A DNA stretch of 64,000 bases from Pontiellaceae bacterium (GCA_016937945.1 JAFGVP010000088.1:1-64000), one strand, 5' to 3'; positions 8,335-17,097 are shown, counted from the stretch's first letter. Notes: generated from the sequence alone by a model not told the origin. Numbers and translations: made by a program.

Positions 8335-10094
8335 TACTCGGTTCCCTCGGTGGTGTTTGCCCGGATGAAGGCGATGATATCCAGAATAGACTGATCACTG
8401 AGCCGGTCGTCATGATGCGGCATGCCGGTTCCGGCCACGCCCAGAAGAATGGATTCATACAGGCGCTGGTCCGTTACATACGGCTGATTCATGAATTCCT
8501 TGTTAAGCAGGTTTCTCGGCAGCGGATGCACGAGAAAATAGGCATTCGGTCCCTTCCCGTTGGCCAGCTTCCCGTGACAGGAGGTGCAATGACGCTGGAA
8601 AACGTCGTATCCACGCGCCGGATCACCGGCCTCAACCACCACATCCTTGCCGCGGGATTTAAACCGGTCAACATCGCCCGGCTTCGGCAGCGTGACCTGC
8701 ATGCGGACAAACTGATCCGATGCGTCGGCGCTCTTTGATTCAATATATCCGAGCAACGCATCAATCTGGTCGTCGGTCAGGATATCCTTCCACGGCGGCA
8801 TGGCGGTTCCCTTAACGCCGTCCTTGATCGATGTTTTGAAGCGCTCTTCATACGACGCCACAAACTGGTGGCGTGTCAGGTCACGAGGCAGCGGATCCAG
8901 CATCGCGGAAACCGGCCCTCGCCCATCCAGCTTTTCGCCGTGGCAGGAAACGCAGTAGTTTTCAAACAGCTGCTGTCCTGCGGACGCCTGCCTCTCAAAT
9001 CCCAGCGTCGAGAGAAACATAATCAGGCTGTCGAGTTCTGCCGCGTTATAATCCTTAAATGTCGGCATGATGGAATCGGCCACATGTACACGCGAATTCA
9101 CAATATGATCGCGAACATACTGCCGGCCACGGGCCCGGATCGTGTAGGTCAGTTCCGGCCCGACGTTTCCGCCCACCGAGTCTCCTTCTCCATTCTTAAA
9201 TGCGTGACAGTTAATGCAGCCGCCGCGCGCGATCGATCCTTCGTAGGCGACTCCCGCAAACAACGCCCGGCCGGCCTCAACACTCGGCGACTCGATGCGT
9301 GCCACATCCGACACCGGTTTAACGTATCCGATCGGCGCACTCTCTTCCGACCGCAACCGCTCCTTCTGCTGGCCTTTAAGATAGATTGCCAAAGCCTCCA
9401 CCGTCGCTTCATCGTGAATCCAATCAAACTTGGGCATCTTTGTATTGGCCTGGTTTGCCGCCGGCTCAACGATCGATTCCACGAGGTATTCAAAATTAAA
9501 CTTACCGCCGGCATCCGTCAGCTCCGGCGCCTGCGACGACGTAGAAATTCCGGCGATCGTGTGGCAGCCCCAGCATGCTTTTTCAAGGAATAGATCGCGC
9601 CCCTTTTCATATTCCTCGGCGCCGGCCAGCGATCCGCCTTCCATGGCGTGACAACGGTTGCAGTTGGCCTGCGCCTGCTTACCGACCAGCAGCGGCGCCG
9701 GCCAGTCATGGAACTCCCCGTGCGCATCCGCTTTTTTCAGCGCCCGGCCGTTGCCGTCGTGACACACCATACAGCCGATTTCTGCAAAGTTGTGCAGATC
9801 CTTTTCCATTCCGGGAACAATCACCGGATGCGCCGCCAGCGGTTCCTCAAAACCGACAGCATCCGGATTTGACGCTCCGACATGGCAGGACTGGCAGCGG
9901 TCGATCATGTTTCCATTAGGCGTCTTGACATTCACCTGCCTGATCTCAACCGAAAAATCGCCGGCGCCCAGTTGCGCATAATACTGCTTCTGGTATTTGA
10001 CGAAATCCTGATCCATCGACTTAAAGAGTGAAAGACCGAGCACCGCAAATCCGGCAAAAGCCAGCAGCAGCATGATTCCATAATCCTTGATCAT
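8334..10094 (-). CDS. Membrane-anchored seven-haem cytochrome c (possible bc-cbb3 linker)
   Basis: A 586-residue protein with one N-terminal helix (MIKDYGIMLLLAFAGFAVLG) and seven CXXCH sites in order: CQSCH, CMVCH, CNRCH, CWGCH, CINCH, CVSCH, CTSCH. The first three look like a compact multihaem segment. The fourth and fifth are separate cytochrome c-like domains, and the last two form a tandem of class-I domains resembling the C-terminal dihaem part of CcoP. The start at 10094 lies one base after the cytochrome b stop, with GGGGGAGG upstream. Encoded between cytochrome b and CcoN, it could serve both as the cytochrome c1-like acceptor and as a direct donor to the oxidase. The linker role is inference. 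Confidence 0.88.
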   Translation of the reverse strand: MIKDYGIMLLLAFAGFAVLGLSLFKSMDQDFVKYQKQYYAQLGAGDFSVEIRQVNVKTPNGNMIDRCQSCHVGASNPDAVGFEEPLAAHPVIVPGMEKDLHNFAEIGCMVCHDGNGRALKKADAHGEFHDWPAPLLVGKQAQANCNRCHAMEGGSLAGAEEYEKGRDLFLEKACWGCHTIAGISTSSQAPELTDAGGKFNFEYLVESIVEPAANQANTKMPKFDWIHDEATVEALAIYLKGQQKERLRSEESAPIGYVKPVSDVARIESPSVEAGRALFAGVAYEGSIARGGCINCHAFKNGEGDSVGGNVGPELTYTIRARGRQYVRDHIVNSRVHVADSIMPTFKDYNAAELDSLIMFLSTLGFERQASAGQQLFENYCVSCHGEKLDGRGPVSAMLDPLPRDLTRHQFVASYEERFKTSIKDGVKGTAMPPWKDILTDDQIDALLGYIESKSADASDQFVRMQVTLPKPGDVDRFKSRGKDVVVEAGDPARGYDVFQRHCTSCHGKLANGKGPNAYFLVHPLPRNLLNKEFMNQPYVTDQRLYESILLGVAGTGMPHHDDRLSDQSILDIIAFIRANTTEGTE

Positions 10095-10095
10095 C

Positions 10096-11436
10096 TTAGT
10101 GGCCTCCCCCTGCAGCGTGCTCCCACGGATAGACAATGGTCCAGTTTTCGCCCCGGAAATAAACCCCGATGATAATCAGGATAAGCATGAAAACATACAT
10201 GCCGATAAACAGCGCGTTTTCCAGATTGCGCTCCCGGGCGAACCAGACGCCGGGCAGGTTTTTGCGATAAGTACGAGTGAACGTTTCCAGGAAGATTTCG
10301 AGATATGGGAGCACCATAACGCCGCCGGCGAGAATCCCGGGAATCACGATACCGCCGATAAATCCGTCATAACTGGTCAGCTCCTGCAGCCCGAGGAAAT
10401 ACCAGGGCGCCTTTGCCGGATTCGGCGGATGATTCGGATTGGCCGGACCTTCCAGCGGCGCATCAAAGTATACGGAAATAAGACTGAGCACCGCCACGAC
10501 GCCCAACAGCACGATCAGCTCACGGATAATCAGCTTCGGCCAGGCAAACATCATCTGGCTGACCTCTTCGTTCACCTTCGGCTCTTTGCCTTTAACGATC
10601 TCAACCAGCTTATAACTGCGGGCCGACTTAAAGACGGAGTTATTTTTAACGGGTCCGAACTCTTCGTCCGGAATCTGTTTTTCCTTCGAGGTGTCCGCCG
10701 GACGCGCCAGCCCGCCATCTTTGCGAATGCGGAAAAAGTGCACGGCAATCAGGAAACCCATGACAGCGGGAAGAACCGCTACGTGCAGCACATAAAAGCG
10801 GATCAGTGCTTCCGAACCGACTTCGGTATCGCCCAGCAGAATGCCGCGAATCAGTTCTCCGCCGGGTGCATATTTTGCAATTTCCGTTCCGACCTGAACG
10901 CCCCATAGGGCCAGCTGATCCCATGGAAGAAGATAACCGGTATAGGAGAGAAATACTGTCAAGAGGCCGAGAATACAGCCGATCACCCAGTTAAATTCCC
11001 GACCGCCCCGGTGTGCGCCGGCCAGATAGACCCGAAGCATGTGCAGCGCAACAAAAGCCACCATGCCGTGCGCAGCCCATCGATGCATGTTCCGAACAAA
11101 GCCGCCCCAGAAAACGTTGCTTCGCAGGTTGAGCATGCGGGAATAGGCATCCGGCAATCCATCGGCATTGAGCGCGGTTGACGGCACATAGTGGAACATC
11201 AGCAGAATACCGGTCGTGGCAAGAATCAGGAAAAGGTAAAAGGTAATCAGCCCAAGGCCCATCGTGGTCTTGAATTTGACCGACCGCTTGTGAATCTTGA
11301 CCGGCTGAATGTGCAGCAGCACATTGCTGAACATGATTTTTGATTTAGTCAGACCGGTATTATCGAAACGGTGCCGAAAGATCGAATAGTAGATCTTGTT
11401 CCCGAACTCTCTGGCCGTCTGGATTAATTCATTCAT
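10096..11436 (-). CDS. Cytochrome b, b6-type with subunit-IV-like C-terminus
   Basis: A 446-residue quinol-oxidising cytochrome b. Haem ligands are visible as two His pairs: HRWAAHGMVAFVALH (14 apart) and HVAVLPAVMGFLIAVH (15 apart). The 14/15 spacing is the b6 pattern, not mitochondrial bc1. The C-terminal third resembles b6f subunit IV fused on, with a Qo-site-like KAPWYFLGLQEL in place of PEWY, and ends in two more helices. GGGGAAG precedes the ATG. It follows the Rieske gene by 27 bp and forms the core of a quinol:cytochrome c oxidoreductase with the Rieske and multihaem proteins. Confidence 0.93.
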   Translation of the reverse strand: MNELIQTAREFGNKIYYSIFRHRFDNTGLTKSKIMFSNVLLHIQPVKIHKRSVKFKTTMGLGLITFYLFLILATTGILLMFHYVPSTALNADGLPDAYSRMLNLRSNVFWGGFVRNMHRWAAHGMVAFVALHMLRVYLAGAHRGGREFNWVIGCILGLLTVFLSYTGYLLPWDQLALWGVQVGTEIAKYAPGGELIRGILLGDTEVGSEALIRFYVLHVAVLPAVMGFLIAVHFFRIRKDGGLARPADTSKEKQIPDEEFGPVKNNSVFKSARSYKLVEIVKGKEPKVNEEVSQMMFAWPKLIIRELIVLLGVVAVLSLISVYFDAPLEGPANPNHPPNPAKAPWYFLGLQELTSYDGFIGGIVIPGILAGGVMVLPYLEIFLETFTRTYRKNLPGVWFARERNLENALFIGMYVFMLILIIIGVYFRGENWTIVYPWEHAAGGGH

Positions 11437-11463
11437 CTCACTTCCCCCTTGGGTACGAATGGC

Positions 11464-11937
11464 CTAGACAACAGCAAAAAAGGAGTTTTCCGGGAGCGAG
11501 GTTCCGGAATCGATCTCGATCTGGTTTCCAGGAACCCGTTTGACTTCCAGCCAGGGCAGCGTTCGCGGCGCCGGACCACCGACAACAATCCCGTCGGAGT
11601 CATACTGCGACCCATGGCACGGACATTGAAACCCCGTTTCGACCCGGTTTACGGTGCAGCCCAGATGGGTGCATACCAGCGAGATTGCCGCGACTTCCGT
11701 TTCACTCTGCCGTCGCAAAATCACTTTCTGGTCTTCAAAAATCAGCTCGTCTCCGATATCCGGAAGATCCTCCATCGGCACCAGAAACTTTTTCGGGGTT
11801 CCGTAGGAAACAACCGGAAACATATATTTAAAAAGTGCGCCTCCTGTTCCGGCGGCGGCAAGCCCCATCAGGCCGAATGCCGATCCCAGCAGAATCAGCT
11901 CCCGTCGACTTGTTCCCTTCTTTTCTCGCTTTTCCAT
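11464..11937 (-). CDS. Rieske 2Fe-2S protein of the cytochrome bc complex
   Basis: A 157-residue protein. The N-terminus carries a twin-arginine-type motif (SRRELILLG) followed by a hydrophobic helix, as expected for Tat-exported, membrane-anchored Rieske proteins. The cluster ligands are CTHLGC and CPCHGS, with [10 protein letters not shown] after them, the usual C-terminal signature. Its ATG directly abuts the stop of ccoS (TAGATG), with GGAGG inside the end of ccoS as ribosome site. It accepts an electron from quinol at the Qo site and hands it to the haem c protein. Confidence 0.95.
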   Translation of the reverse strand: MEKREKKGTSRRELILLGSAFGLMGLAAAGTGGALFKYMFPVVSYGTPKKFLVPMEDLPDIGDELIFEDQKVILRRQSETEVAAISLVCTHLGCTVNRVETGFQCPCHGSQYDSDGIVVGGPAPRTLPWLEVKRVPGNQIEIDSGTSLPENSFFAVV

Positions 11938-12114
11938 CTACTTTTCGCCTCCATTTGCGGTCGCACTCATTTGGCCCTCCTCCTCGCGGAAGATCACATA
12001 TTTGGCCTCTTCAGGATCGTCGAACTGGCCGTCATTCACCGCCCACCGGAAAAGGGCAAAGAAGATTCCTCCCAGCAGGGTCGTCGTTATCAGCAGTATG
12101 ATCGTCAACACCAT
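11938..12114 (-). CDS. ccoS: cbb3 oxidase maturation protein CcoS
   Basis: A 58-residue single-helix membrane protein. It begins MVLTIILLITTTLLGGIFFA and continues with the CcoS hallmark FRWAVNDGQFDDPEEAKYVI (a Trp-x-x-x-x-Gly-Gln-Phe-Asp-Asp block), then a short acidic tail. GGAGG lies six bases before the ATG. CcoS is required for putting the haem and copper cofactors into CcoN in known systems. Here it is placed at the front of the operon, between the flavoprotein and Rieske genes, rather than beside ccoI. Confidence 0.9.
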   Translation of the reverse strand: MVLTIILLITTTLLGGIFFALFRWAVNDGQFDDPEEAKYVIFREEEGQMSATANGGEK

Positions 12115-12149
12115 GACTTACCTCCATCTCGGCCCGCCCCGCTTCGGGT

Positions 12150-13937
12150 TCAGGCAAAGCAATCCTCAAAACTGTTTTCCGACATCTTGCACGCACCGGT
12201 CGGACACTTCTGCGCACACATTCCGCAACGGATACATTTGAGCGGATCGAACAGCATGACGCTTCCCTCCGCTTCGGCCACTTCCATGCTTCCAAACTCC
12301 TGCTCGGCCAGCACAACCAGATCGTTCCCGCCATCTACACGATCAATGGTCTTCATCGACAGACAGTAGGACGGGCAGACATCCACACAACCGCCGCACA
12401 GAATGCAGATATCCCCTTCGAACGTCGGATGAATATGGCACTCCAGACATCGGGCCGACTGCTTCTTCGCCTCTTCATCCGGATATTCCACGGTCGTATT
12501 GAATTCCGGCTGCTCCGCCGGTTTGACTGAAAGCTCTTCCCGCTCTTCACGCTCCTGATCTACATAGGCCGAACCGCGGTCGTAGCTTTCGATATCCCGG
12601 AAGGTCAGCTTGCGTTTCAATGTTTGCGGCTTTCCGCCGGAGAGATAGGCATGAATTCCCTGCGCGGCCTGACTTCCGGTTGCCACCGCGTTGATGAAGA
12701 GCTTGGGCCCCAAAGCAATGTCGCCGGCAGCAAAAACATTCGGCTTGCTCGTCTGCCAGGTCTCTTCACTGGTGATTGTGACCAGTCCGCGACCATTAAC
12801 CTCAACGCCGCTTCCTTCCAGAAATCCCAGATCAGACATCTGGCCAACCGCAAAAAAGACGGCGTCGCCTTCAATCAGCCGAGTTTCATCCTCCATCTGC
12901 GGAGAAAATTTACCATCCTCATCAAAAACCCTTAGCACCCTGCTCACCAGAAGGCCTTTGATCTTTCCGTTTTCCACGACGATCTCGCGTGGCCCCCAGC
13001 CATCATTAATAACAACGCCTTCGCGTCGCCCGCCCTCGCGTTCATCAACAGATCCGGTCATTTCATTCAGATGCTCGCGCTCCAGACAGGCCAGCTGCAC
13101 TTCCGGAGAACCACACCGAAGGGCCGAACGAGCCACGTCAAAAGCCACGTCACCGCCGCCTATCACAATCGAACGCCTGGAGCTCAGGTCCCACTTTTCG
13201 CGCATGTTGAAATCAAACAGGAACTGCAGCCCGATGTGCGCCTCTTCGTGATCAGCGTTAGGAATTGGAATCTTTCGGCCTCGCGAGAGGCCAACGCCGA
13301 TAAATACAGCGTCATGCTTCGCCTCCAGCTCGGCAAATGTAATATCGCATCCAACATCGATATTGTTTTTCACTTCGATGTTTTTGAACCACTCAATCGA
13401 TGCGATTTCGTTGGCAACAACCTCACGGTTAAGGCGATTGATCGGAACCCCCTGAACCAGCTGTCCGCCGGATTTTTCCCAGCGTTCATAAATCGTAACG
13501 CTGTATCCCAGTCGTGCCAGATCATGGGCGCAGGTATAACCGGCGCATCCGCCTCCGATTACGCCTACAGAACGCCCGTTCAGTTCGGGCTGAAGGGATC
13601 CCGGCGCAATGGAATAACTGAGCGGGGTCTCGAGATCACCAGTTTCCGGCCCGTATTTATCGGTCAGATATCCCTTGATATTGCGAATGACAACGGCCTC
13701 ATCAACATCTGAACGCCGGCACCCTTTCTCACAAGGGGCACCGCAGATCTTTCCGCAGATGGATGCAAAAGGGTTTGTGGCCCGGGAAATGGCGTAAGCC
13801 TCTTTGTATTTACCGGCCACCGTGGCCATAAGATAGCCGCGCGCATCCGTTTTGACGGGGCACGAATTACGGCATTTCACCTCGGCTTCGTAATAGTCGT
13901 CTGTCGGCAGCTCAACCTTGATTTTCTGCTCCGCCAT
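12150..13937 (-). CDS. FAD/NAD(P)-dependent Fe-S oxidoreductase (GltD/NuoF-linked family)
   Basis: A 595-residue protein built like glutamate synthase small-subunit-type flavoproteins. The N-terminal four-helix Fe-S domain has Cys motifs CRNSCPV and CGKICGAPCEKGC. An FAD Rossmann site (GVIGGGCAGYTCA) lies near residue 140, and a second nucleotide fold (SIVIGGGDVAFDVA) near 280. The C-terminus carries a ferredoxin domain with CILCGGCVDVCP and CIRCGMCAQKCP plus an extra CLECH. AGGAGA precedes the ATG at 13937; an upstream in-frame extension lacks this. As first gene of the respiratory operon it may feed electrons from NAD(P)H or a ferredoxin-like partner toward the quinone pool. The substrate is unknown. 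Confidence 0.85.
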   Translation of the reverse strand: MAEQKIKVELPTDDYYEAEVKCRNSCPVKTDARGYLMATVAGKYKEAYAISRATNPFASICGKICGAPCEKGCRRSDVDEAVVIRNIKGYLTDKYGPETGDLETPLSYSIAPGSLQPELNGRSVGVIGGGCAGYTCAHDLARLGYSVTIYERWEKSGGQLVQGVPINRLNREVVANEIASIEWFKNIEVKNNIDVGCDITFAELEAKHDAVFIGVGLSRGRKIPIPNADHEEAHIGLQFLFDFNMREKWDLSSRRSIVIGGGDVAFDVARSALRCGSPEVQLACLEREHLNEMTGSVDEREGGRREGVVINDGWGPREIVVENGKIKGLLVSRVLRVFDEDGKFSPQMEDETRLIEGDAVFFAVGQMSDLGFLEGSGVEVNGRGLVTITSEETWQTSKPNVFAAGDIALGPKLFINAVATGSQAAQGIHAYLSGGKPQTLKRKLTFRDIESYDRGSAYVDQEREEREELSVKPAEQPEFNTTVEYPDEEAKKQSARCLECHIHPTFEGDICILCGGCVDVCPSYCLSMKTIDRVDGGNDLVVLAEQEFGSMEVAEAEGSVMLFDPLKCIRCGMCAQKCPTGACKMSENSFEDCFA

Positions 13938-14283
13938 GATGCCCGGTCTCCTAGCAAGAAACTCTATCCCAATAAATACGCCCGGATTACTCACCTCTCC
14001 AATAGTCGATTTATTACCCAGCCAAGTTTTTATTTCAACCCTAATTTGGTATTTTGATACCGATATCCTCTCGAAGGGTTGAGACGTCAGGTTTTATGGT
14101 TTTGAACATCATGAAATTCATGCAAACTTTTCTCGCAATTCCAACGCATCCCGCCTAGCATTTTAAGTGGATTGGTAACAATCCTTTCCGCGAAGTCGGA
14201 AATGATGTGGTGGATTTCCGGTTTTTGATCCACCCGTTTAGGAAAATCAAGGTTCAGAAGGACCTGTTAGGAGCAATACAGTC
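13938..14283. other. 346-bp divergent intergenic region (respiratory operon / cold-shock gene)
   Basis: No gene is seen. It must carry promoters for the leftward respiratory operon and the rightward cold-shock gene. Visible structure: GGTAT-TTTG-ATACC at 14048-14061, a CATGAA-A-TTCATG palindrome at 14110-14122, and TTTCCG-N6-CGGAAA at 14185-14202. The last lies in the probable long 5' leader of the cold-shock mRNA, where structured leaders are usual. Confidence 0.5.
14110..14122. promoter_or_regulatory. 13-bp palindrome, operator candidate
   Basis: CATGAAATTCATG is a perfect palindrome around a central A, between the divergent respiratory operon and cold-shock gene. The regulator is unknown. 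Confidence 0.35.
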
Positions 14284-14499
14284 ATGCCAGATCAGATCGA
14301 AAGCGGTAGTGTCAAATGGTTCAACGATGAAAAGGGTTATGGATTCATCGCCCGTGAATCAGGAGATGATGTGTTCGTTCATTTCACCGCGATCACCATG
14401 GATGGACGTCGCACCCTCAAAGAGGGGCAGAACGTAACCTTCGAAGTTACTGCAGGCCAGAAAGGCCCACAGGCGGCTAACGTCTGCGTCGTAGACTAA
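14284..14499 (+). CDS. Cold-shock domain protein, CspA family
   Basis: A 71-residue single cold-shock domain. RNP1 is KGYGFIA and RNP2 is VFVHF, preceded by [11 protein letters not shown], the family start; the length is that of CspA proteins (about 70). A GGAG lies about ten bases before the ATG. It binds single-stranded RNA and DNA and melts RNA structure. The long leader with a hairpin at 14185-14202 fits cold-induced post-transcriptional control, and a strong terminator follows at 14532. Confidence 0.95.
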   Translation: MPDQIESGSVKWFNDEKGYGFIARESGDDVFVHFTAITMDGRRTLKEGQNVTFEVTAGQKGPQAANVCVVD

Positions 14500-14531
14500 T
14501 CCGTCTACCCCAGCAACATCCTGTCTTTATC

Positions 14532-14567
14532 GGCCAAAAGCCTTCGTTTTTGGCCCCTATCTTTTTT
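14532..14567 (+). terminator. Rho-independent terminator of the cold-shock gene
   Basis: GGCCAAAA at 14532-14539 pairs with TTTTGGCC at 14548-14555 around an 8-base loop containing TTCG, followed by CCTATCTTTTTT. It is 33 bases past the stop. Confidence 0.85.
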
Positions 14568-14621
14568 GTCGCAATACAAAAAAGAAAAAAATGTTTTGTA
14601 CTTCCCTGAAAACAGGATGAG

Positions 14622-15113
14622 CTAATCCAGTTCTATGACGGCATCCACCATCCGGTCGCCGTCAAACAGGTATCGCCCTGAGAACGGTCGCCCTTCCAGC
14701 ATGTGCGGAAACCAAGTGGGGTCATCCTCCCACATTCGGTCAAAAGGAAGGTCATCGATACCAAACCAGGCGGGAACAGCTTCATCGGTTTCTGTCGGCT
14801 CGCCGGTATAGCCGGTTGCGGTGTAGACATATCCATGAATGGAGTGTCCGTCGAGAAACTGAAAAAACAGTTCGCCGGCCTTCTCCACTCCCGTCGGATG
14901 AATACACAACTCCTCCTCGGTTTCCCGAATTGCGCATTCTAGAGGTGTTTCTCCCGGCTCCAGCTTTCCGCCCGGACCATTGATCTTTCCCTGACCAAAT
15001 CCTCGCTTTTTATGAATCAGCAGGATTTGACCATCCTGCATGACAAACATAAGCGTCGCGCGGACCACCGGATCCCAGCTGGCCCAGTCAATATCATTTA
15101 CCGTTGCGTACAT
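14622..15113 (-). CDS. Nudix hydrolase, MTH1/NUDT1-like (oxidised nucleotide sanitising)
   Basis: A 163-residue Nudix protein. The Nudix box starts at GGKLEPGETPLECAIRETEEEL and fits G-x5-E-x7-REUxEExxU. Around it the protein follows human MTH1 closely in pattern: KKRGFGQGKINGPGGK before the box, and the C-terminal WFGIDDLPFDRMWEDD then a TWFPHMLEG block. MTH1 hydrolyses 8-oxo-dGTP and 2-OH-dATP; the Trp and the Asp pair that recognise the purine (WEDD) are present. This makes an oxidised-purine triphosphatase likely, more so than other Nudix roles. It is followed 23 bp upstream in transcription order by the first MscS gene. Confidence 0.88.
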   Translation of the reverse strand: MYATVNDIDWASWDPVVRATLMFVMQDGQILLIHKKRGFGQGKINGPGGKLEPGETPLECAIRETEEELCIHPTGVEKAGELFFQFLDGHSIHGYVYTATGYTGEPTETDEAVPAWFGIDDLPFDRMWEDDPTWFPHMLEGRPFSGRYLFDGDRMVDAVIELD

Positions 15114-15136
15114 CTACAGACTCCTTGCCGGCCCGG

Positions 15137-16000
15137 CTATTCACCTTTGTGTTCATAGAGATGAACATCGCGTTGCGGGAACGGAATGGTGATGTCTTCC
15201 GCATCAAACTTTTTCTTGATCGCTTCGGTCACTCCGAAATAGACCGCCCAGTAGTCGGAAGGACGACACCAGGGCCGGACCGCAAAATTGACGCTGCTAT
15301 CGGCCATTTCGGAGACAAAGATATCGGGCGCCGGATTTTCCAGAATACCGGGAACTTCAGCGAGAACGGATTTGATGGCTGCGCGTGCCTTGTCGATATC
15401 ATCGCCATAACTGATTCCTGCAACAATATCGACCCTGCGGGTGTTGTTGGCAGAATAGTTGACTATGTTGTCCGAGGTCATCTTTGCATTCGGAATGATG
15501 GTTTTCCGGTTATCGAGCGTATCAATCACCGTGGTAAAAATCCCGATCTCGCGAACCGTTCCCAGAACACCGCCGGCATCCACGACTTCACCGACACGGA
15601 ACGGCTTGAAAATAATCATCAGCACACCGGCCGCAAAGTTTGAAAGCGATCCCTGCAACGCAAGCCCCACCGCCAGACCGGCAGCACCGAGCACGGCAAT
15701 GAAAGAAGTCGTTTTGACATCGAGCGTTTCCAGTGCGGCAATAATGACAAATACCTGAAGCGCCACATGGGCCAGACTGGCCACAAAGGTGATTAATGTC
15801 TCATCAACCTTGCTGCGATGCATCAGCGAAACAATGACCTTTCGAAGCTGCTTCGAAGCCCACATGCCGATAATAAAGATTGCCACTGCACCAAGCGCCT
15901 TCAGGCCATACTGCACGCCAAGCGATTCGATCGTTTCGACCATATTATTGTACGTTTCCGGAATACCCTGAAATCCCGCGGTCACATTATTCGTTGCCAT
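15137..16000 (-). CDS. Small-conductance mechanosensitive channel, MscS family (copy 1)
   Basis: A 287-residue MscS channel. The ATG at 16000 has a strong AAGGAG seven bases upstream, so I chose it over the longer open frame. Three helices are followed by the pore-helix pattern GAAGLAVGLALQGSLSNFAAGVLMIIFKP, the classical MscS TM3 (Gly/Ala packing, then Q/N hinge), then the beta domain and the alpha/beta cytoplasmic vestibule ending FPQRDVHLYEHKGE. It releases osmolytes upon hypo-osmotic shock. It is about as long as E. coli MscS (286) and closely similar throughout to the neighbouring copy at 16137, suggesting a tandem duplication. Confidence 0.93.
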   Translation of the reverse strand: MATNNVTAGFQGIPETYNNMVETIESLGVQYGLKALGAVAIFIIGMWASKQLRKVIVSLMHRSKVDETLITFVASLAHVALQVFVIIAALETLDVKTTSFIAVLGAAGLAVGLALQGSLSNFAAGVLMIIFKPFRVGEVVDAGGVLGTVREIGIFTTVIDTLDNRKTIIPNAKMTSDNIVNYSANNTRRVDIVAGISYGDDIDKARAAIKSVLAEVPGILENPAPDIFVSEMADSSVNFAVRPWCRPSDYWAVYFGVTEAIKKKFDAEDITIPFPQRDVHLYEHKGE

Positions 16001-16082
16001 TTTAGAACTCCTTCCGCTTTTCACTTAAATTGAGGCCGGAGTATAGGCGCCGCCTCTGCCAAGGCAAACCTTGGAACCAAAC

Positions 16083-16112
16083 AAAAAGCCGGAAGCATTA
16101 CGCCTCCGGCTT
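16083..16112 (-). terminator. Rho-independent terminator of MscS copy 2
   Basis: On the minus strand AAGCCGGAGGC pairs with GCTTCCGGCTT (one G-U) around a TAA-type loop, followed by a T-run. It starts 25 bases past the stop of the 16137 gene, so the two MscS genes are probably transcribed separately. Confidence 0.85.
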
Positions 16113-16136
16113 ATGATTGTTCGAAAAAATGAAAGG

Positions 16137-16946
16137 TTACTCGCCCTTATGCTCGTAGATGTGTACATCACGCTGCGGGAACGGAATGGTGATATCCGCT
16201 TCATCAAACCGCTTCTTGATGGCTTCCATGGTGTCGAAATAAACCCCCCAGTAATCGGCCGGCGCAACCCACGGACGTATGATAAAGTTTACGCTGCTGT
16301 CGGCCATTTCGCTCATGACGACCTGCGGCGCCGGATCCTTCAGGATACGTTCATCCGCCGCAACGATACTGTTGAGGATTTCTTTGGCCTTATCGATATC
16401 ATCGTCATAGCTGATTCCGGCAACGATTTCGATACGACGCGTTCCATTCACATTGAAGTTGGTGATGTTTCCTCCGGTCACACCGGAATTAGGCACGATG
16501 ATCTTTTTGTTATCCGGCGATTTCAGCACCGTCGTGAAGATCCCGATTTCCTCGACGCTTCCGACAGCGCCGCCGGCTTCGACAAAATCACCGATCTTGA
16601 TCGGTTTAAAAATAATCATCAGCACACCCGCCGCAAAATTCGAAAGCGAACCCTGCAGAGCCAGACCGACTGCCAGGCCGGCGGCACCAAGTATCGCAAT
16701 GAACGACGCCGTTTTAACATTCAGTTTTTCCAATGCGGCAATGATGACAAAAGCCTGCATGGCGACATACAGCAGACTGCAGACAAAGGAAATCAGGGTT
16801 GGATCCACCGCCCTCTTCTCCATCAGTTTTGCAATGCCTTTCCTGATCATCCTAGCAGCCCACATACCGATAACCAGAATCAGCAAGGCTGCGATTATTT
16901 TGACTCCGTAATCGACCGCGATCTCCTGCAGTTTTTCCATGTCCAT
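16137..16946 (-). CDS. Small-conductance mechanosensitive channel, MscS family (copy 2)
   Basis: A 269-residue MscS paralogue of the gene at 15137, sharing the TM3 block GAAGLAVGLALQGSLSNFAA and the C-terminal FPQRDVHIYEHKGE. It has a shorter N-terminus (MDMEKLQEIAVDYGVKIIAA). AAGGGAG precedes the ATG. Its own terminator follows at 16083. Divergence is greatest in the N-terminal helix and the vestibule, where gating or ion preference could differ between the copies. Confidence 0.93.
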   Translation of the reverse strand: MDMEKLQEIAVDYGVKIIAALLILVIGMWAARMIRKGIAKLMEKRAVDPTLISFVCSLLYVAMQAFVIIAALEKLNVKTASFIAILGAAGLAVGLALQGSLSNFAAGVLMIIFKPIKIGDFVEAGGAVGSVEEIGIFTTVLKSPDNKKIIVPNSGVTGGNITNFNVNGTRRIEIVAGISYDDDIDKAKEILNSIVAADERILKDPAPQVVMSEMADSSVNFIIRPWVAPADYWGVYFDTMEAIKKRFDEADITIPFPQRDVHIYEHKGE

Positions 16947-17097
16947 TTTTCATCTCCCTTGTTGTTGAATGCAGACATCCTGTTAACGGTCTGGATTATA
17001 GGCTCGCTGGAATTACTGACAAGAATTTAGACCATTTCATAATCGAACATCCCGCCGGTTCGGAATATGTTGTCCACTCATCTATCAGGAGCCGAAC

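Noticed and set aside
14054-14067. FNR-like box TTGAT-ACCG-ATATC before the respiratory operon
   Set aside because: The left half matches but the right half (ATATC for ATCAA) does not; only seven of ten positions agree.
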